A stretch of DNA of 64,000 nucleotides from Anastatus disparis (GCA_017163975.1 JAFFSR010000316.1:3384001-3448000); one strand, 5' to 3'; positions 1-13,019 are shown, counted from the first letter of the stretch. Notes: generated by a model from the sequence alone, not told the origin. Program-made: numbers and translations.

Positions 1-716
<716 letters not shown>

Positions 717-855
717 AAAATAGTATATTATGCGTCAAGGCCGCAAAACGTATCATCTTGGCGAGTGCATGCTGAGGGGCCGAGCGTAGCGGGGCCGCTC
801 GAGCTGCACGAGCAAGAATGATACGTTTGTGGCCGTGACTGCATATACTATTTTT
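717..855. repeat. GC-containing palindrome
   Basis: The left side reads AAATAGTATATTATGCGTCA then GGCCGCAAAACGTATCAT. The right side reads ATGATACGTTTGTGGCC and ends in a near-complement of the left start. The loop is GC-rich, unlike the surroundings. Related GCGGCC...GGACAA motifs recur near 1390 and 1450. It is likely a small foldback element or a remnant of one. Confidence 0.55.
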
Positions 856-2349
856 TGTCCGAAGGCCGTTAAGCGGAAGCTAGGGCGGAGCCCCCATCTA
901 TAAAAAAATAATTTATAATTCTTAAAATATAAAAAAATTTATTAAAAAAATACAATTATAAACAATAAATAACTAATAATTCTTAAAATGCAATAAAAAG
1001 ATACAATAAAAAAAATTCTATTATAAAAACCACTAATAACTGTTAAAATATAATATAAAAATTAAACAAAAATACAACAAAATATAAAGCGAAGATAAAC
1101 TATAAAAATTATAATTGAAAAATACTATCTAAAAAAGAAAAAAAAGTTTTATTACGCGAAACTTGTAACTATGTCTTTTCCTCGCTCTCTCCTTTTCTTT
1201 CATAATATACATGTATTGAGTCCACGTTATTCGTTAACGCATATTCAGTATAGTATATGTAAGAAAAGAATAGCGATATTAAGGAAAGCGAGCAGTTCAT
1301 TTAGTTCAATTCCAAGAATCAGCAACGTCGAGAACGTTTTTCTGCGAACTTTTATTAAAATAATACATTAAATATGCACATTTTTCTTTTGCGGCCTAGG
1401 ACAATAATACACTATTTTCTGCTCCGTATAGAGGACACAAAAATTTATTTTGCGGCCTGAGGACAAAAAATTAATTTTTTTAGTTGAATGCAAAAAAAAA
1501 TTAAAGAATCCAATCGGTTATCTTCAAAATATGAAAAGATAAGAGTTGAATTCTCAGTTGGATTCTTGAGTCGAACAGCTATATGAAAGTAAACTAAAAT
1601 GTTTGACAATAATAAAATTAAAAAAAATGCCGTATTTTTATCAAACCTTGTATAATAAAAATCGTATCATTTCTGAAAAACATTGTGAACAGCAACAAAA
1701 TTCATTAGTGTTTGAATTGTGCAATAAAATTAATTGAAGGAAACGTTTTTATGATGAACAAATTTCTGAAATAAATTTAATTTAATGCTGGAAATTAAAA
1801 TAGAGTTTAATTAAAAAATTCACAATTTACACAAATAAAATCTTACAGAAGAAATTACAAAAGCTGTTGCTGTTTTGTGTATTGATTATGTTTATAAAAC
1901 TTATAGTAATGAACTTTTAACGCAAAAATTAACAAAAAAGATTTGAAATAATTTAAAAAGTCTAAAAGTGATACCTATATTAAATTAACAACAGTATGAC
2001 AAACTATGTCAGTAAAAGAAATCACTCCTGCCACATAAGTAGCATGATTATAAATGTTATTATTAAATAGAAAAGAACGGTAAATAATAAATTTATAAAT
2101 TTAGATTGAATTTATATGATCAAAGAACAACTACTTGCTTTCACCAGTTTTCAATCTCAATTAAATTTTTTTTTTTAACATTTTTCGTTTAACTATTTCA
2201 ACCGTCAATGACTTTTTTATACTATTAGCAATTTTAAGCGCGCTTCGCGCGTCCTATTTTATTTATTTATTAGTTAACATGATTCATTCAAATTTCAAAC
2301 TTTATTGATAATTTCTTGTAATGATATTCGATAGGTTGAAATAGAAAAT
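856..2349. other. AT-rich noncoding spacer
   Basis: No gene is seen. A short GC-rich self-complementary motif, GCGCGCTTCGCGCG, stands out near 2236-2252; a similar motif occurs in a hairpin near 56620. The rest is low-complexity A/T sequence. Confidence 0.5.
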
Positions 2350-2353
2350 TTAA

Positions 2354-2735
2354 GAGGAGGTCACGTATTTCTGTCCTTTTCTAATCAAAGAATTGAGTTT
2401 TTTTACAGAAACTAATAACTTTAGCAAAAAATGAAGAGAAAGCCGCATCTTGTATAAAAAAAAGCAATATTTTCTTTGATAAGAAAGAATTAATTTTATT
2501 GCTTCGTTCTCAAGAAAACCTTGAAAAACTTAAATCATAGAGGTTAGAGTGGACAATTTGGTTTTTCAAGTTTTTCTTGAGAACGAAGCAATAAAATTAA
2601 TTTTTTCTTATCAAAGAAAGTATTGCTTTTTTTGATACAAGATGCGGCTTTCTCTTCATTTTTTGCTAAAGTTATTAGTTTTTGTAAAAAAATCATTTCT
2701 TTGATTAGAAAAGGACAGAGATACGTGACCTCCTC
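2354..2735. mobile_element. TTAA-flanked palindromic MITE (copy A)
   Basis: The element begins GAGGAGGTCACGTATTTCTG and ends with the near-exact inverted complement. It is flanked by TTAA at 2350-2353 and 2736-2739. Nearly its whole length is an imperfect palindrome. It has no coding capacity. Copy E at 55606-55986 is nearly the same sequence, and copies B, C and D share the TTAA target and a related GAG(G/C)(A/C)GG end. A TTAA target is known for piggyBac-type and Kolobok-type transposases; the GAGG end does not decide between them. Confidence 0.9.
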
Positions 2736-2739
2736 TTAA

Positions 2740-4040
2740 TAATAAGAAATTGCTTGAGCATATTAAATTAAATACCTTGGTAGAAATTTGAACATAAATG
2801 GTGAATAATACAATTTATGGGCATTATTAATAGTAATATTTTGTCGTATCAATATTGGCTAATAAATAGTCAATTTTTGCCGAATCTACAGAGCTTTCAT
2901 TTTTTGTATGGACGAAAAATGCTAATAGAAATATATTGTCGATAAAGTAGGCATTTTAAGTACCTAAAAATATTTTAACCTATTAATCCAATACATCTTT
3001 TCATTCGCGTTTAAGTTATAAAATATGTTTAATGAATACAAAAAAATGAAAAAATAAATCGTCTCAAACACAAATAATTATAGAGATTTAATTATGAGTA
3101 TTTTTTCTGTTTCTAAAATTCACATTTTAAACTTCATAAATGCGTGTAACATGTTAGTGGTATATAGGTAAAAAAAACGTTTCATTTTGGTTAAAATAAT
3201 GGCCATAAAAAATGCCCATTTTCAGTTCTTCATTTCAAAGCAATGGCCATAAAATGGTAAAAAAAGCGTTTCATTTTCCACCAGGGTAAATTGTCATATT
3301 CTAGATTAATAACTAATCGATTAGAACTTGTTTGCGTGCTTTGTAAATTGCAAAAAACAATCATTTGATAAAATAAAGGTAAAATAATATCCTACCTCAA
3401 ATTTTATAAATTTTAAATAATTTAATCATGAAATCATTCATTTCAATATCATTACCATGTTCCCTTTCGAAATAAATATATTATTCTAAATTTCAAATTT
3501 TTGTGATTTTTGTCACTTGTTTTATTTTAACCAATCAAAACTGTCTTATCGTGATAACAAATTCTTGCCAACAAATTTTTAAGAGAGGATATTTTACTCA
3601 TGGCAAATTCGATTGAAAAAATGCATTATTAGAAATTTTAACTAGAAGATATTAAATTGCAAATATATATTGTTCATCTTTTCTATAATCAGAAACCTTT
3701 ATTACAAAACTAATGAAATATTTGACGAAATTGGACCTATCATATATATATATATATAGTGCGTCCCACAACTATGAAACCACCTAAGATTTGGATGAAA
3801 CTTTTATCGGAATGTCAAAAAGAATTGCGATATCGTTTTAAAAACTATGGAATATTTTTAAAAATTACTTTTAAAGGAAAAAAAATATCGTCTGAAGGCT
3901 CATTAGAAAACTAAAAACTTTTTATTTTGTTATAATTACAAAATTAAAACAATATTACATTTTTTATCCGTTTCATAACTATAAAACCATTTCGGGAAAA
4001 CAGCGCAATTATATTTGTTAAACATGAAATTAATACCTTG
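2740..4040. other. Noncoding spacer
   Basis: AT-rich with no gene seen. Near 3760 a phrase like GTGCGTCCCACAACTATGAA resembles ends of Tc1/mariner-type MITEs, and a related phrase recurs near 3970, but no matching inverted end was found. Confidence 0.5.
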
Positions 4041-4044
4041 ATAT

Positions 4045-4960
4045 CCCGCATAGCTCGAAAGATTCGAGGAGCTTCCATCGAAAGATTCGAGAAAGATTCC
4101 AATGTAAGCTTCTAGCAAGCTTCCCGGAAGCTTAATGGAAATTTCAAGAAGCTTCCATTGGAATCTTTCATGTAAGCTTTACGGAAGGTTCAGGGAAGCT
4201 TACATGTAATATTCCATAAGGACTAAATGGAACATTACAAAATAGCTTCCAGTAAGCTTCCGAAAAGATTACATGCAATATTGCAGAAATGTTATTTGGA
4301 AGATTGCAATATATCTTGCAGGAAGTTTCCAGTAATATTTTGTGGAAGATTTCATTCAAACTTCCTGCAGCCTTCCACGGCATGTTACAAGAAAAATATT
4401 TCAATGTTTACGGAAGTTTACCAGTAACTTGTCAGGAAGATTCTCTGTAAGCTTCCCGAAAGCTAAATGAAAGTTTCGGGAAGCTTCCATTGGAATCTTT
4501 CATGTAAGCTTTACGGAAGGTTCAGGGAAGCTTACATGTAATATTCCATGAGGGCTAAAAGAAACATTACAAAATAGCTTCCAGTAAGCTTTCGGAAAGA
4601 TTACATGCAATATTACAGAAACGTTATTCGGAAGATTACATCATATCTTGCAGGAAGCTTCCAGTAATATTTTGTGGAAGATTCCATTCAAACTTCCTCC
4701 AGCCTTCCACGGCATGTTACAAGAAAAATATTTCAATGTTTACGGAAGGTTCAGAATATTACAAAATAGCTTCCAGTAAGCTTCCGAAAAGTTATATCCG
4801 AATGTTATTTGGAAGATTATTTTACATCTTGCAGGAAGCTTGCAGTAACATTTTGCGGAAGATTCTATTCAAACTTCCTGCAGCCTTGCAGAGAATATTA
4901 CAGGAAGGATATATTAATGTTCTCGGAAAGTTATTGCAAAGCTTCAGAAAAAAAAACATT
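4045..4960. repeat. AAGCTTCC-rich tandem array, 332-bp unit
   Basis: The segment is built from short palindromic words of the type GGAAGCTTCC. At a larger scale it is a tandem duplication: the block starting GCTTCCATTGGAATC at 4151 recurs at 4483, and CATGTTACAAGAAAAATA at 4381 recurs at 4713, both 332 bp apart. A third partial, more diverged unit follows from about 4737. Open frames inside only reflect the repeat. Confidence 0.88.
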
Positions 4961-4962
4961 AG

Positions 4963-5162
4963 TTCGTAGTAAATATCATGAAAATTATTCAGTTGAATTT
5001 TTAAATGAATCTATTCCTTTGTTTATAAGAATTTTGTATTCCTGGTACAAAATCGAATAATTTTAATATTTATCATTGGACTCCAACATTTTAAATAACT
5101 GATAAATGAATTTATTTTAAAATTTAATAGAATAATCTTCATGGTACATACTATAAGCTAAT
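4963..5162. repeat. Hairpin shared with 7811-8008
   Basis: An imperfect inverted repeat of about 200 bp: the left arm reads GTAGTAAATATCATGAAAAT and the right arm carries its complement, ATCTTCATGGTACATACTAT. It is followed by about 80 bp ending in a TATGAGTACAGGTGTAG phrase. The same hairpin and tail follow the second AAGCTTCC array, so array and hairpin appear to be parts of one element family. Confidence 0.75.
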
Positions 5163-5249
5163 GCATTTTTTTTCCTAAAATTTTACAATAAAATGAAAAT
5201 TTAGACAATATTTATGAGTACAGGTGTAGTGTCTGCCTTACATTAATTT

Positions 5250-6000
5250 AATTTTATAGATTAAAAATATTGTTTTTTTTTCTATTAAATTAATGTCTTA
5301 TACTCTTTTTAATTTACAAAATTAATGGCAGATTATTTAAATATAAAGTAAAACATATTACATTTTAAATAATTAAAAATTTTTTATAATTGTGTATAAC
5401 TTTCGATAAAGGATTTTTTTTATTATTCATTTTAATTAATAAAAGCAACACAAAAAATATGTTTTTTTTTAAGAGAAAGTCGTTTATTTAAATTTAAATT
5501 TTATAATTAAATAAATTAATTACAAAGTCTAAATATCTTTACAATGTTTTGAATATATGAATTTTATCAAATAAAAGATTTTTCCTCAAAAAAGCATAAT
5601 ATTTTGTGTTCTTTTACTAACTAAAAATTAATAGTAATAAAAAATTTTTACCTAAAGTTACATAATTATATAAATTAATTCATTCAATTTGTAATCTGCT
5701 TTTTCCTTATTTATATAATAATCCCCCAATAATTTTATAAATTAAAAATATAGTCTTTTTTGTTAAATTAAAATATTAAGATATTCTTTTTAATATTAAA
5801 AATTAACATCGGATTATTATATGAATACGAATAAAACAGATTACAAATTAAACGATTAAAATTTTCTATAATTGTATAACTTTAGATAAAAAATTTCTTT
5901 TAATATTAATTTAAGCTAGTAAATAAGCACACAAAACATTTTATTGCTTTTTTAAAGAAAAGTCTTTAATTGAATAAAGTTTTAACAAAGAATATTGTAT
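5250..6000. repeat. Diverged direct repeat, about 479-bp offset
   Basis: Blocks around 5255-5510 and 5735-5985 share the same order of words, for example ATAATTGTGTATAACTTT near 5385 and ATAATTGTATAACTTT near 5864. They are diverged, AT-rich and noncoding. Confidence 0.6.
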
Positions 6001-6113
6001 TATTTATTTAAGTTTTTTAAATAAATTTATTTTAAAATCTATATAAAATGAATTTTCCGACTTTACATAGCATGAAAATGTTTGTGTGTGAATAATACGT
6101 AGGTACATGTATG

Positions 6114-6541
6114 CTTGGCGGAAAGGATATTTTTCCGAATGTTAACCTCAAATGGCAACATCGCATATTTTACCACAGGCATAAGAAAATTCCAAATTAT
6201 AGAGCAAATTTCGCATCATCGTTACTCATTACTTAATGACATAATTTTAGTAAACAAACAATATTACTTTCTTTTTTCATGATTCGAATTATTATTTTAT
6301 TAAATAAAATTTTTATTTCTTAGTTCAATAATCATATAGAATTTAATATTGTGAATTTAAATTATATGAGCAATAGAATTTAAATTGTTATCATTTGAAT
6401 TTTGCATGAATAACCTATGAGAAAAAAAAATAATCATGATGCGAAACTCAATGCATAATTCGAAGTTTTCTTATGTCTGTGGTAAAATATGCGGCGCTGC
6501 CATTTGAGGTACACAGTCGGAAAAATATCCTTTCCGCCAAG
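6114..6541. mobile_element. Palindromic MITE, CTTGGCGGAAAGG ends
   Basis: Ends are CTTGGCGGAAAGGATATTTT and its exact inverted complement. Inside, GGCAACATCGCATATTTTAC is matched by a near-complement on the right. It is noncoding, about 428 bp. Flanks read GTATG before and TGTAC after, giving at most a 2-bp TG duplication, so the superfamily is undecided. Confidence 0.85.
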
Positions 6542-6644
6542 TGTACATATACATTTATCTGTACACATAAAAAATATTTAAATTTAAAAAAATAGTGAAG
6601 TATATGCATGTGCAATATAATTTATAAAAAAAAAAAAATTATGT

Positions 6645-6725
6645 TTAGTCGGGAATTGAACTACCGACAGATCATATCATACAAGTTCATCACCTTCGAT
6701 TCGCAGTTACGCCTACAGGGGGATA
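6645..6725 (-). other. Possible tRNA-like remnant
   Basis: On the minus strand a B-box-like GTAGTTCAATTCC lies about 45 bases after an A-box-like TAGGCGTAACTG, and a T-run follows (an A13 run on the plus strand). This resembles the head of a tRNA-derived SINE, but no cloverleaf can be drawn with confidence and no target duplication was found. Confidence 0.3.
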
Positions 6726-7054
6726 CGCGTTGAATGGGCGTTTTGTCCCTACGTGGTGAGATGATACCACACTTACTATATAAGTCGAACGTTGGTGGTT
6801 TTGAGTATGTACCCACAGCGCCTGCCCTAAAAATATAAATGCGTCTTTATAATTATACGTAAATCCTAATATAAGTGAATATGTATTGACGTATAAATAT
6901 GATATAATAGTATATAAAATAGTATGTTGTAAATAAATATGTGTTTTGCACAGCAAATATTGTAAAATATAAAATAAAAAATAAAATGTTGAACAAAATC
7001 GTAACACAATACCTTCCGAACGGTGAAAAAGGATAAAATTAACCAAATGATATT

Positions 7055-7625
7055 TGAATTGTTTACTTCCCCAAAGCCTCCGGGAACCTTACACTGGAAT
7101 GTTCCTGGAAGCTTTTTGCATTTTTTTATGGAAGCTTCCATGAAGTATTTTTAGAACCTTACGGGAATATTCCTTGCAAGCTTCTTGTAAGACTCAAAAG
7201 GTTTTTATACCAGCTTCCATGGAAGCTTACTGATTTCTTCTATGGAAGCTTCCTGGAATCTTCCATTGAATCTTTCTGAAAGAAAAGTGCGCGGGACATT
7301 TTACGCTTTCAGGAAGCTTTAATCGAAGCTTTCACGGAAGCTTGCATGTAAGCTTCTTGCATTATTCCGTGGAAACTTCCATGAAGTACTTTTGGAACCT
7401 TGCGACAATCTTCCTTGGAAACTTCTTGTAAGATTCAAAAAGACCTTTATGCTAGCTTCCATGGAAGCTTACTGATTTCTTCCACGGAAGCTTCCTGGAA
7501 GCTTCCATTGAATCTTTCTGAATGAAAATTTGACGCTTCCAGGAAGCTTACATGGAAGCTTCTGGGAAGTTTCCGAACCTTTTATGGAAGCTTCCTGGAA
7601 GCTTCTTGGAAGCTTTGGTGCTATA
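7055..7625. repeat. Second AAGCTTCC-rich array, about 240-bp unit
   Basis: It has the same palindromic word type as 4045-4960 (GGAAGCTTCC, TTCCATGGAAGCTT). Two units lie about 240 bp apart: CCATGAAGTA at 7139 and 7379, and CTTCCATGGAAGCTTACTGA at about 7215 and 7456. Open frames on both strands only reflect the repeat. Confidence 0.85.
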
Positions 7626-7810
7626 TGGGATGATATAATATTTTTGTTAATAATTTTAGTATTTAAATTTATTTTGTTAATATTCAATTGGTCCTCTACG
7701 GTTATGTATAACCAGGAAAATTCTATTGGATATACTGTCAAATAAATTTTTTATAATTTCTTATTCGATTTCACTCCAAGCTTCTGAAATTGCCTCTATT
7801 AAGTTAGATT

Positions 7811-8085
7811 GTAGTATGTACTATGATGATTATTTAGATAGATTTTCAAATAAATTCATTAATTAGTTTTTAAGATATTTGGATTCCTGTACAATATTGA
7901 AAAATGTTAATAAATAATTTTGGAACCCAAAATTCTCAATAACTAATGAATGAATTTATTTAAAAATTTAACCGAATAATCTTCATGGTACATACTACAA
8001 GCTAATGCATTTTTTTATTAAAAATTTTGCAATAAAATGTAAAGATAGTGAATATTTATGAGTACAGGTGTAGCGTCCATTTTAC
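7811..8085. repeat. Hairpin and tail shared with 4963-5245
   Basis: The left arm contains TAGTATGTACTATGATGATT and the right arm AATCTTCATGGTACATACTA. The tail, TTTATGAGTACAGGTGTAG, is also present at about 5210-5230. The tail overlaps the 3' end of the Tc1-like transposase remnant. Confidence 0.7.
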
Positions 8086-9048
8086 ATCCCCTCAATTCAT
8101 TAATTGTTTTGTACTGCTTATTTTCAGCATACACTCTACGTACAAGAATAGCCTATAAATTTTCTATCGGATTTAAGTCTGGAGAGCAAGCTGGCCATAG
8201 TAAAACTAAAATGTCATTATTAACAAACCACTGTTTTATAGCTTTAATTGCATGAATTGATGCATTATCTGCTATTATCTTGTTGAAAAATTAAATTTTC
8301 TGTTTCGTTTTGATCTAAATAAAGTAGTAATCGATTTTGCAGTACATCAATGTATTCTGTTGCATTCATTTTACAAGATGGAAAAGCTAAACGTAGAAGC
8401 TCATTTTTACAAAAAGCTTCGCAAACCATTAAGCTTCTGCCTCCAAAATTTCTGCGTGAAAAATACTGAGGTTCCTTTCTCAAATCTTTTCAATGAGAGT
8501 GATTGCCATCAGGGCCGTCTTAATTAAATTTTTTTTCATCTGAGAAAATAACCTTGAAATATAATTAAATAAATTAAACTTCAATTCATAATTCACAATA
8601 TTGTTACGATATTAGTACAATATTTACTCACTTTATTCCAATCAGTGTTTATGTTCAATCTTGCAAATTCAAGCCGAGTCTCTTTATGGCGTTGCAATAG
8701 CTTTGGAGCTTTTTTCAACTTTTGTCTTACGAGATGTCCTGACTTTTTAATTACTCTATGAATCGTACTGCGTGAAATTTCCAATTGCAATTCTTCTTTA
8801 ATTTTTCGTAAGCTTTTTGTAGAGTTACTCGCTGTTTTTATTATTTGTCGCTCAATCCGTGCAGTTACCTTTTTCTTTGGTCCCCCTTTTTTATTTTTAC
8901 CATAAAAAGCAGTATTTTTAAGAAAATTTAAAACAACATTGTGCGATCTTTTAAGTTTTCGAGCGATTTCTCGAATACTTATATTACTTTCACGATACGC
9001 TAAGATTTTTCCTTTTTCTTGTTCAGATAAGCATTTACCTCGAGGCAT
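8076..9048 (-). pseudogene. Tc1/mariner-type transposase, decayed
   Basis: The first exon (9048-8632) starts MPRGKCLSEQEKGKIL and continues into a paired helix-turn-helix DNA-binding region typical of Tc1-like transposases. A spliceosomal intron is visible at 8631-8553 (GTGAGT donor, TTTCAAG acceptor). The second exon resumes in phase with VIFSDEKKFN, which holds the first catalytic Asp. It then meets in-frame stops, followed by RRNFGGRSLMV, the second catalytic Asp in FQQDN, and a shifted frame with SPDLNPIENL carrying the terminal acidic residue. Several stops and frameshifts make it inactive. It would have cut and pasted DNA at TA sites. The upstream inverted-repeat arm begins 7 bases beyond the start codon, so the promoter and end of this element were lost or displaced. 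Confidence 0.88.
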
Positions 9049-9841
9049 TATAATAAAGAGTACCCCCCGTTAAGATAGGTAAAATGCCCTCCCTCATATA
9101 TTTTAAAAATAATATTTTTTCATGTTTTTATAGTAATTAAGATTAGGTTTTGTTATATTTATAGTTTCCTAACACATATCCTAACCTCAACATAACCTAA
9201 AAATCACTTTTTTTATAAAATTTTTTTTTTTATCTGGAAGGATGAATGATATTAATCCTGCGAAAAACATATGACTAGGTCTTAGCACTCTCTTCAACTG
9301 TGATTTTTTGCGAGTCCTAGAAAGCAGTTTTTCTAACCTAAAAATAACATTTAAATCATAAAATCTCCGTAACTTTGCTCTGGGAGGGGCTACAAGTAAT
9401 TTTCTGGGCTTAAAATTTGTATTTTTAAATAACAAATAAAGTTTATAATGACCAAAAATTCGATTCTGGCATGGCGCCATGGCGAAAAACTCGAAAAACC
9501 ATTTTTTCATAGGTTTTCTGTCGGTTATTGGTCTCTAGCAACTCACAAATCATTTTTAAAGAAAAAAAAATAGCTTTATTGGATTCTACGTGAAAAAATA
9601 CATTGAAAATATGCATAATAACTTTAGGAATACTTGGATGCTGTTACAAAACAATTAAAAAAATAAAATAATTCTAAAATTATTACATAGCTACCTTGCG
9701 TCGTTGCTGCATTTTATGTTTTTATGACCTTGGTCATCTCTTTAGAGTCTCAAAGCTACTATTCAATGTATCCATAGGCAAATTATGTCCACTACACCCG
9801 AAAAACAGAGACAAATACTAGACAGATAACGGTAACTCCTA

Positions 9842-9843
9842 TA

Positions 9844-9901
<58 letters not shown>
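9842..9901. repeat. (TA)n microsatellite
   Basis: TA dinucleotides at the edge of the nested MITE. The matching site in the right arm (about 17571-17628) is an uninterrupted TA run, so the MITE landed in TA sequence. Confidence 0.9.
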
Positions 9902-9905
<4 letters not shown>

Positions 9906-10322
9906 CATATCTCCACAACTTTTAATTTTTTTATAATGTTTTTGAAAAGTCATTTTACTGCTGTTACTGGGTAGCGAATAATGCACACTATTCAAACTAG
10001 GTTTACATCTTTTGTACAATCTTGTTCCTCTTATTTTTATATATATGGTGAATGTGCCACCAATGCTCCAGTAGATATTTCTATAAAACGAAAATTTTTA
10101 CATGGATAAAATTTCCGAACTTTTATCCATGTAAAAATTTACGTTTTATAGAAATATCTACTGGAGCATTGGTGGTACATTCACTATATACATAAAAATA
10201 GAGGAACAAGATTGTACAAAAGGTGTGAACCTAGTTTGAATAGTGTGCATCATTCGCTACCCAGTGACAGCTGTAAAATGACATATCACCAAAAGATTAA
10301 AAGTTGTGGAGATATGATCATA
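9902..10322. mobile_element. Palindromic MITE nested in left arm
   Basis: A near-perfect palindrome: it starts TGAGCATATCTCCACAACTT, ends with the inverted complement, and has a short loop TTTCCGAAC near 10112. It is about 421 bp and noncoding. The right arm lacks it and shows TA repeat at the same place, giving a direct empty-site comparison. Insertion in TA suggests a Tc1/mariner-related family. Confidence 0.88.
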
Positions 10323-11437
10323 TATATATATGTGGAATAACTTGCTATCCCTCGTATATACATAAGGAATAGTGATTATTTTTCTTATACATAGATAAAA
10401 AACCAATGTTTATCTATTCCTGTAACTATTCTTTTTAGTGTTCTTTTTTAGCTTGTAAGAGACCTAACATGTTTTCTGTCCTCCATAAATCACGAACTCG
10501 GTAGATTTGAACAATTAAATGATTCTAATTAGGTTCCAAATTCAAAAATTAAAAGATCATCATCTCTTTAGAGTCATAAGGCTACTATTCGATGTATTTA
10601 CAGCCAAATTACGCCTATTGCACGCTAAAATAAGATTTTTAAACATAACTGAAGTAACGGTCGTATCATCTGTCTTTTTGTATTACAGTAGACTCTGGAT
10701 ACAAGAGAATCAACGGGCCTTCAGGAGAGGAATTTTCTTGAAAATTCTTTCATACAAAAAGTCCCCAACATGCTTGAGTCAAGAGTGATACCCACACCTA
10801 CTGTTTTGTTGTGTGAGTTGTATCCAACATGCGTGTATATTCTGTCTCTCTCACTTTCATAGTGGTGGGATAACGCAAATACTTAGGCTCACGCCCATAT
10901 TTAGAAGAAAGAGCTCGTAATCTCTTATATCGCAATCTCTTGTATCGAGAGATCACTGAATCATTAGAGAGACAAAGACGGAATAAGGTTTTAGTAACAA
11001 TCGTGTTGAGTCTATAAATTCGAGCCTGAAAGTACTCTTCTATGTAAGCATTTATATTCTTTGTTAGAACTGCCACAATTATGATTTGTCTTCAGGCCAT
11101 TATACGCAAAAAATAGAGTAGCAATCGATATAAGAAATACATTGCTTCTACATATATGAGAATCAAGCGCGTTGTTTCTAGCAACAGCTCACTATTCTTT
11201 GTGTATATATATATATATATATATATACTAGGGGGGGTACCCCCCTGCTCGCGCTGCTCGCCAACCCCCAGTTATGCTATAAATATAATTATATATTAAA
11301 CATTTATTATTAATATTATATTATATAATGTAATATTATTTAATTTATTATATAATATAATTTTTATCTAAACTCTAAATAAATATTTTTACTATTTCTA
11401 TTAATATTAATTATTTATGTTACTTTATATAAAAATA

Positions 11438-11548
11438 CCTCAACACTATTTTGTTCATTATATTTCAAAAAGAAGAGATATATATAATTATTATTAATTC
11501 ATTATTTTTTTATTTTTATAAAAAAAGAAGAGATATATAGTGTTGAGG
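11438..11548. repeat. 111-bp module bounded by 12-bp inverted repeats (left)
   Basis: It begins CCTCAACACTAT and ends ATAGTGTTGAGG, 111 bp in all. A second module of exactly the same length and ends lies at 16194-16304. The inner 87 bp differ between the two. Confidence 0.9.
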
Positions 11549-11780
11549 TTCGGCTTTCCACACCACCTTACATTTCAAACCTTTATCAATATAACTTATA
11601 AATATTTATTTTTTAAATCAATATTAATTTTGAATAAATTTGTAAAATTTTTTTGTTAATATAATTATATAATATATGAAGTTTTAAAAAAGGTGTGTAA
11701 CATAGAGAGTACCTTGATGGCGCGTTAGATTTTTTGATTAGTGGAAACCCTCGCCAGTAGCCCTAAAAACCACTTAGTCT
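11549..11780. repeat. Internal inverted repeat, left copy
   Basis: It contains CCACACCACCTTACATT and GGCGCGTTAGATTTTTTGAT and pairs inverted with 15957-16193. With the 111-bp modules these form TIR-like arms around the Rep/helicase genes, inside the outer Helitron ends. Confidence 0.88.
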
Positions 11781-12570
11781 TATAAAATATATTTTATTTT
11801 AAATATTTATAATATATTTAATTATATGTAGTATAACTTAAAAATAGTGTTATTATTGTTATGATATTAATGATCATTAGTTTAAAATATATTGAAAATT
11901 TTGTTGATAATTTAGTATATTATTTGATATATCGTAATGATTTTGAGTTTTATAAGATTTATAGGATTATTTTGTTATAATTCCTTTTTTATATCTTTTT
12001 TCTCATTTTAAACATTTTATGAGATATATCAAAAATTCATACTAAAATTTATAAATTTTCTATGATATTGTAAATGAAATTATTACATGATCATTATATC
12101 ATATTTTATTTAAAATTTAGTTATTTATATAACAAATAAATAAATAAAATAATTTTAAATTATTTTATACTTACTTATACTATATTTACCTGTATAAAAG
12201 TTATGAATATGAATTTTTATTTATTGTTGTTATTAGTTAAATTATTTATTTATTAAAATTTCGTTTTATAAATTTTAAATAATCATAACTTTTAAATATT
12301 TTAGTTAATTTTTAAATATTCTAATTTTTTTTGTTTTTAATAATATTAATAATTTAAAAAATTTTTTTTTAAATTTATTATTATATATTTAAATATTTAT
12401 GATTTATTTTAATTTTTCATATTTTATTAATAATGTTAGCTAATCTTAATAAATAATTAGAATAAATTTCATGACTTTGATTAAAGTAATATTCTGCTAT
12501 TGGTTCGCTTATATTTATTTTATATTTTATAATTTCATTCGCATAATATTTATAATACTCTGGTACTTCA
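11781..12570. other. AT-rich noncoding Helitron interior
   Basis: Extremely A/T-rich sequence between the left internal repeat and the acidic reading frame. No gene is seen. Confidence 0.55.
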
Positions 12571-12572
12571 TT

Positions 12573-12869
12573 TCAATTTTTAAATTCAAATTGTTCATCA
12601 TTTTCCTCTATATACGAATTAATAATATTATTTAATTTAGAAATTATTGTATTGCTTATTGAACTATTATTATCTAGACTTTCTAAATAATATTCATATT
12701 CTTCTTGGAAATTTAAATGTTCTTCAATTTGATCATTTAAATTTTCCATCAATTGTTGATCATTGACATTGTTAATTTCAACATAATGACCTTCTATTGG
12801 ATCCCATTCAATCATTTGTTGATCATTAACATTGTCAATTTCAACATCATTAATTGAATTCCATTCCAT
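12573..12869 (-). CDS. Small acidic protein of Helitron, unknown
   Basis: A 98-residue open frame downstream of the helicase on the same strand, with an ATG start (MEWNSINDVEIDNVNDQQ). It is rich in Asp, Glu and Asn and holds two imperfect internal repeats of the VEI-NNVNDQQ type. No domain is recognised. The repeats and the acidic composition are unlike random AT-rich open frames here, so it may be a real accessory gene or the remains of one. Confidence 0.4.
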   Translation of the reverse strand: MEWNSINDVEIDNVNDQQMIEWDPIEGHYVEINNVNDQQLMENLNDQIEEHLNFQEEYEYYLESLDNNSSISNTIISKLNNIINSYIEENDEQFEFKN

Positions 12870-13019
12870 TATGTTTTTTTTATTTATATATTATTAAAAA
12901 TTTTTAATGTTTATAATTAATATAAATATAACCTGAAAAAAATAAAGTTTAATTAATAAAATAATTTATAAAAAATTTATTTAAATAACATTAAATTTTT
13001 GTTAAATTATAATAAAATT

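Larger units (their letters stand above)
9055..11220. repeat. Left arm of large inverted repeat (foldback)
   Basis: The arm starts AAAGAGTACCCCCCGTTAAG and pairs, inverted, with 16882-18421 over roughly 1.5 kb at high identity. It differs mainly by a nested palindromic MITE (9902-10322) and TA-repeat length. A matched 89-residue open frame occurs in both arms (10519-10788 plus, 17095-17364 minus). It has no recognisable motif and is probably not a gene. No target duplication was found at the outer ends. Confidence 0.88.

Noticed and set aside
10519..10788. 89-residue frame repeated in both foldback arms as a possible gene
   Set aside because: It is duplicated only because the arms are inverted copies. 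It has no motif, and the two copies show no clear sign of protein-level constraint.
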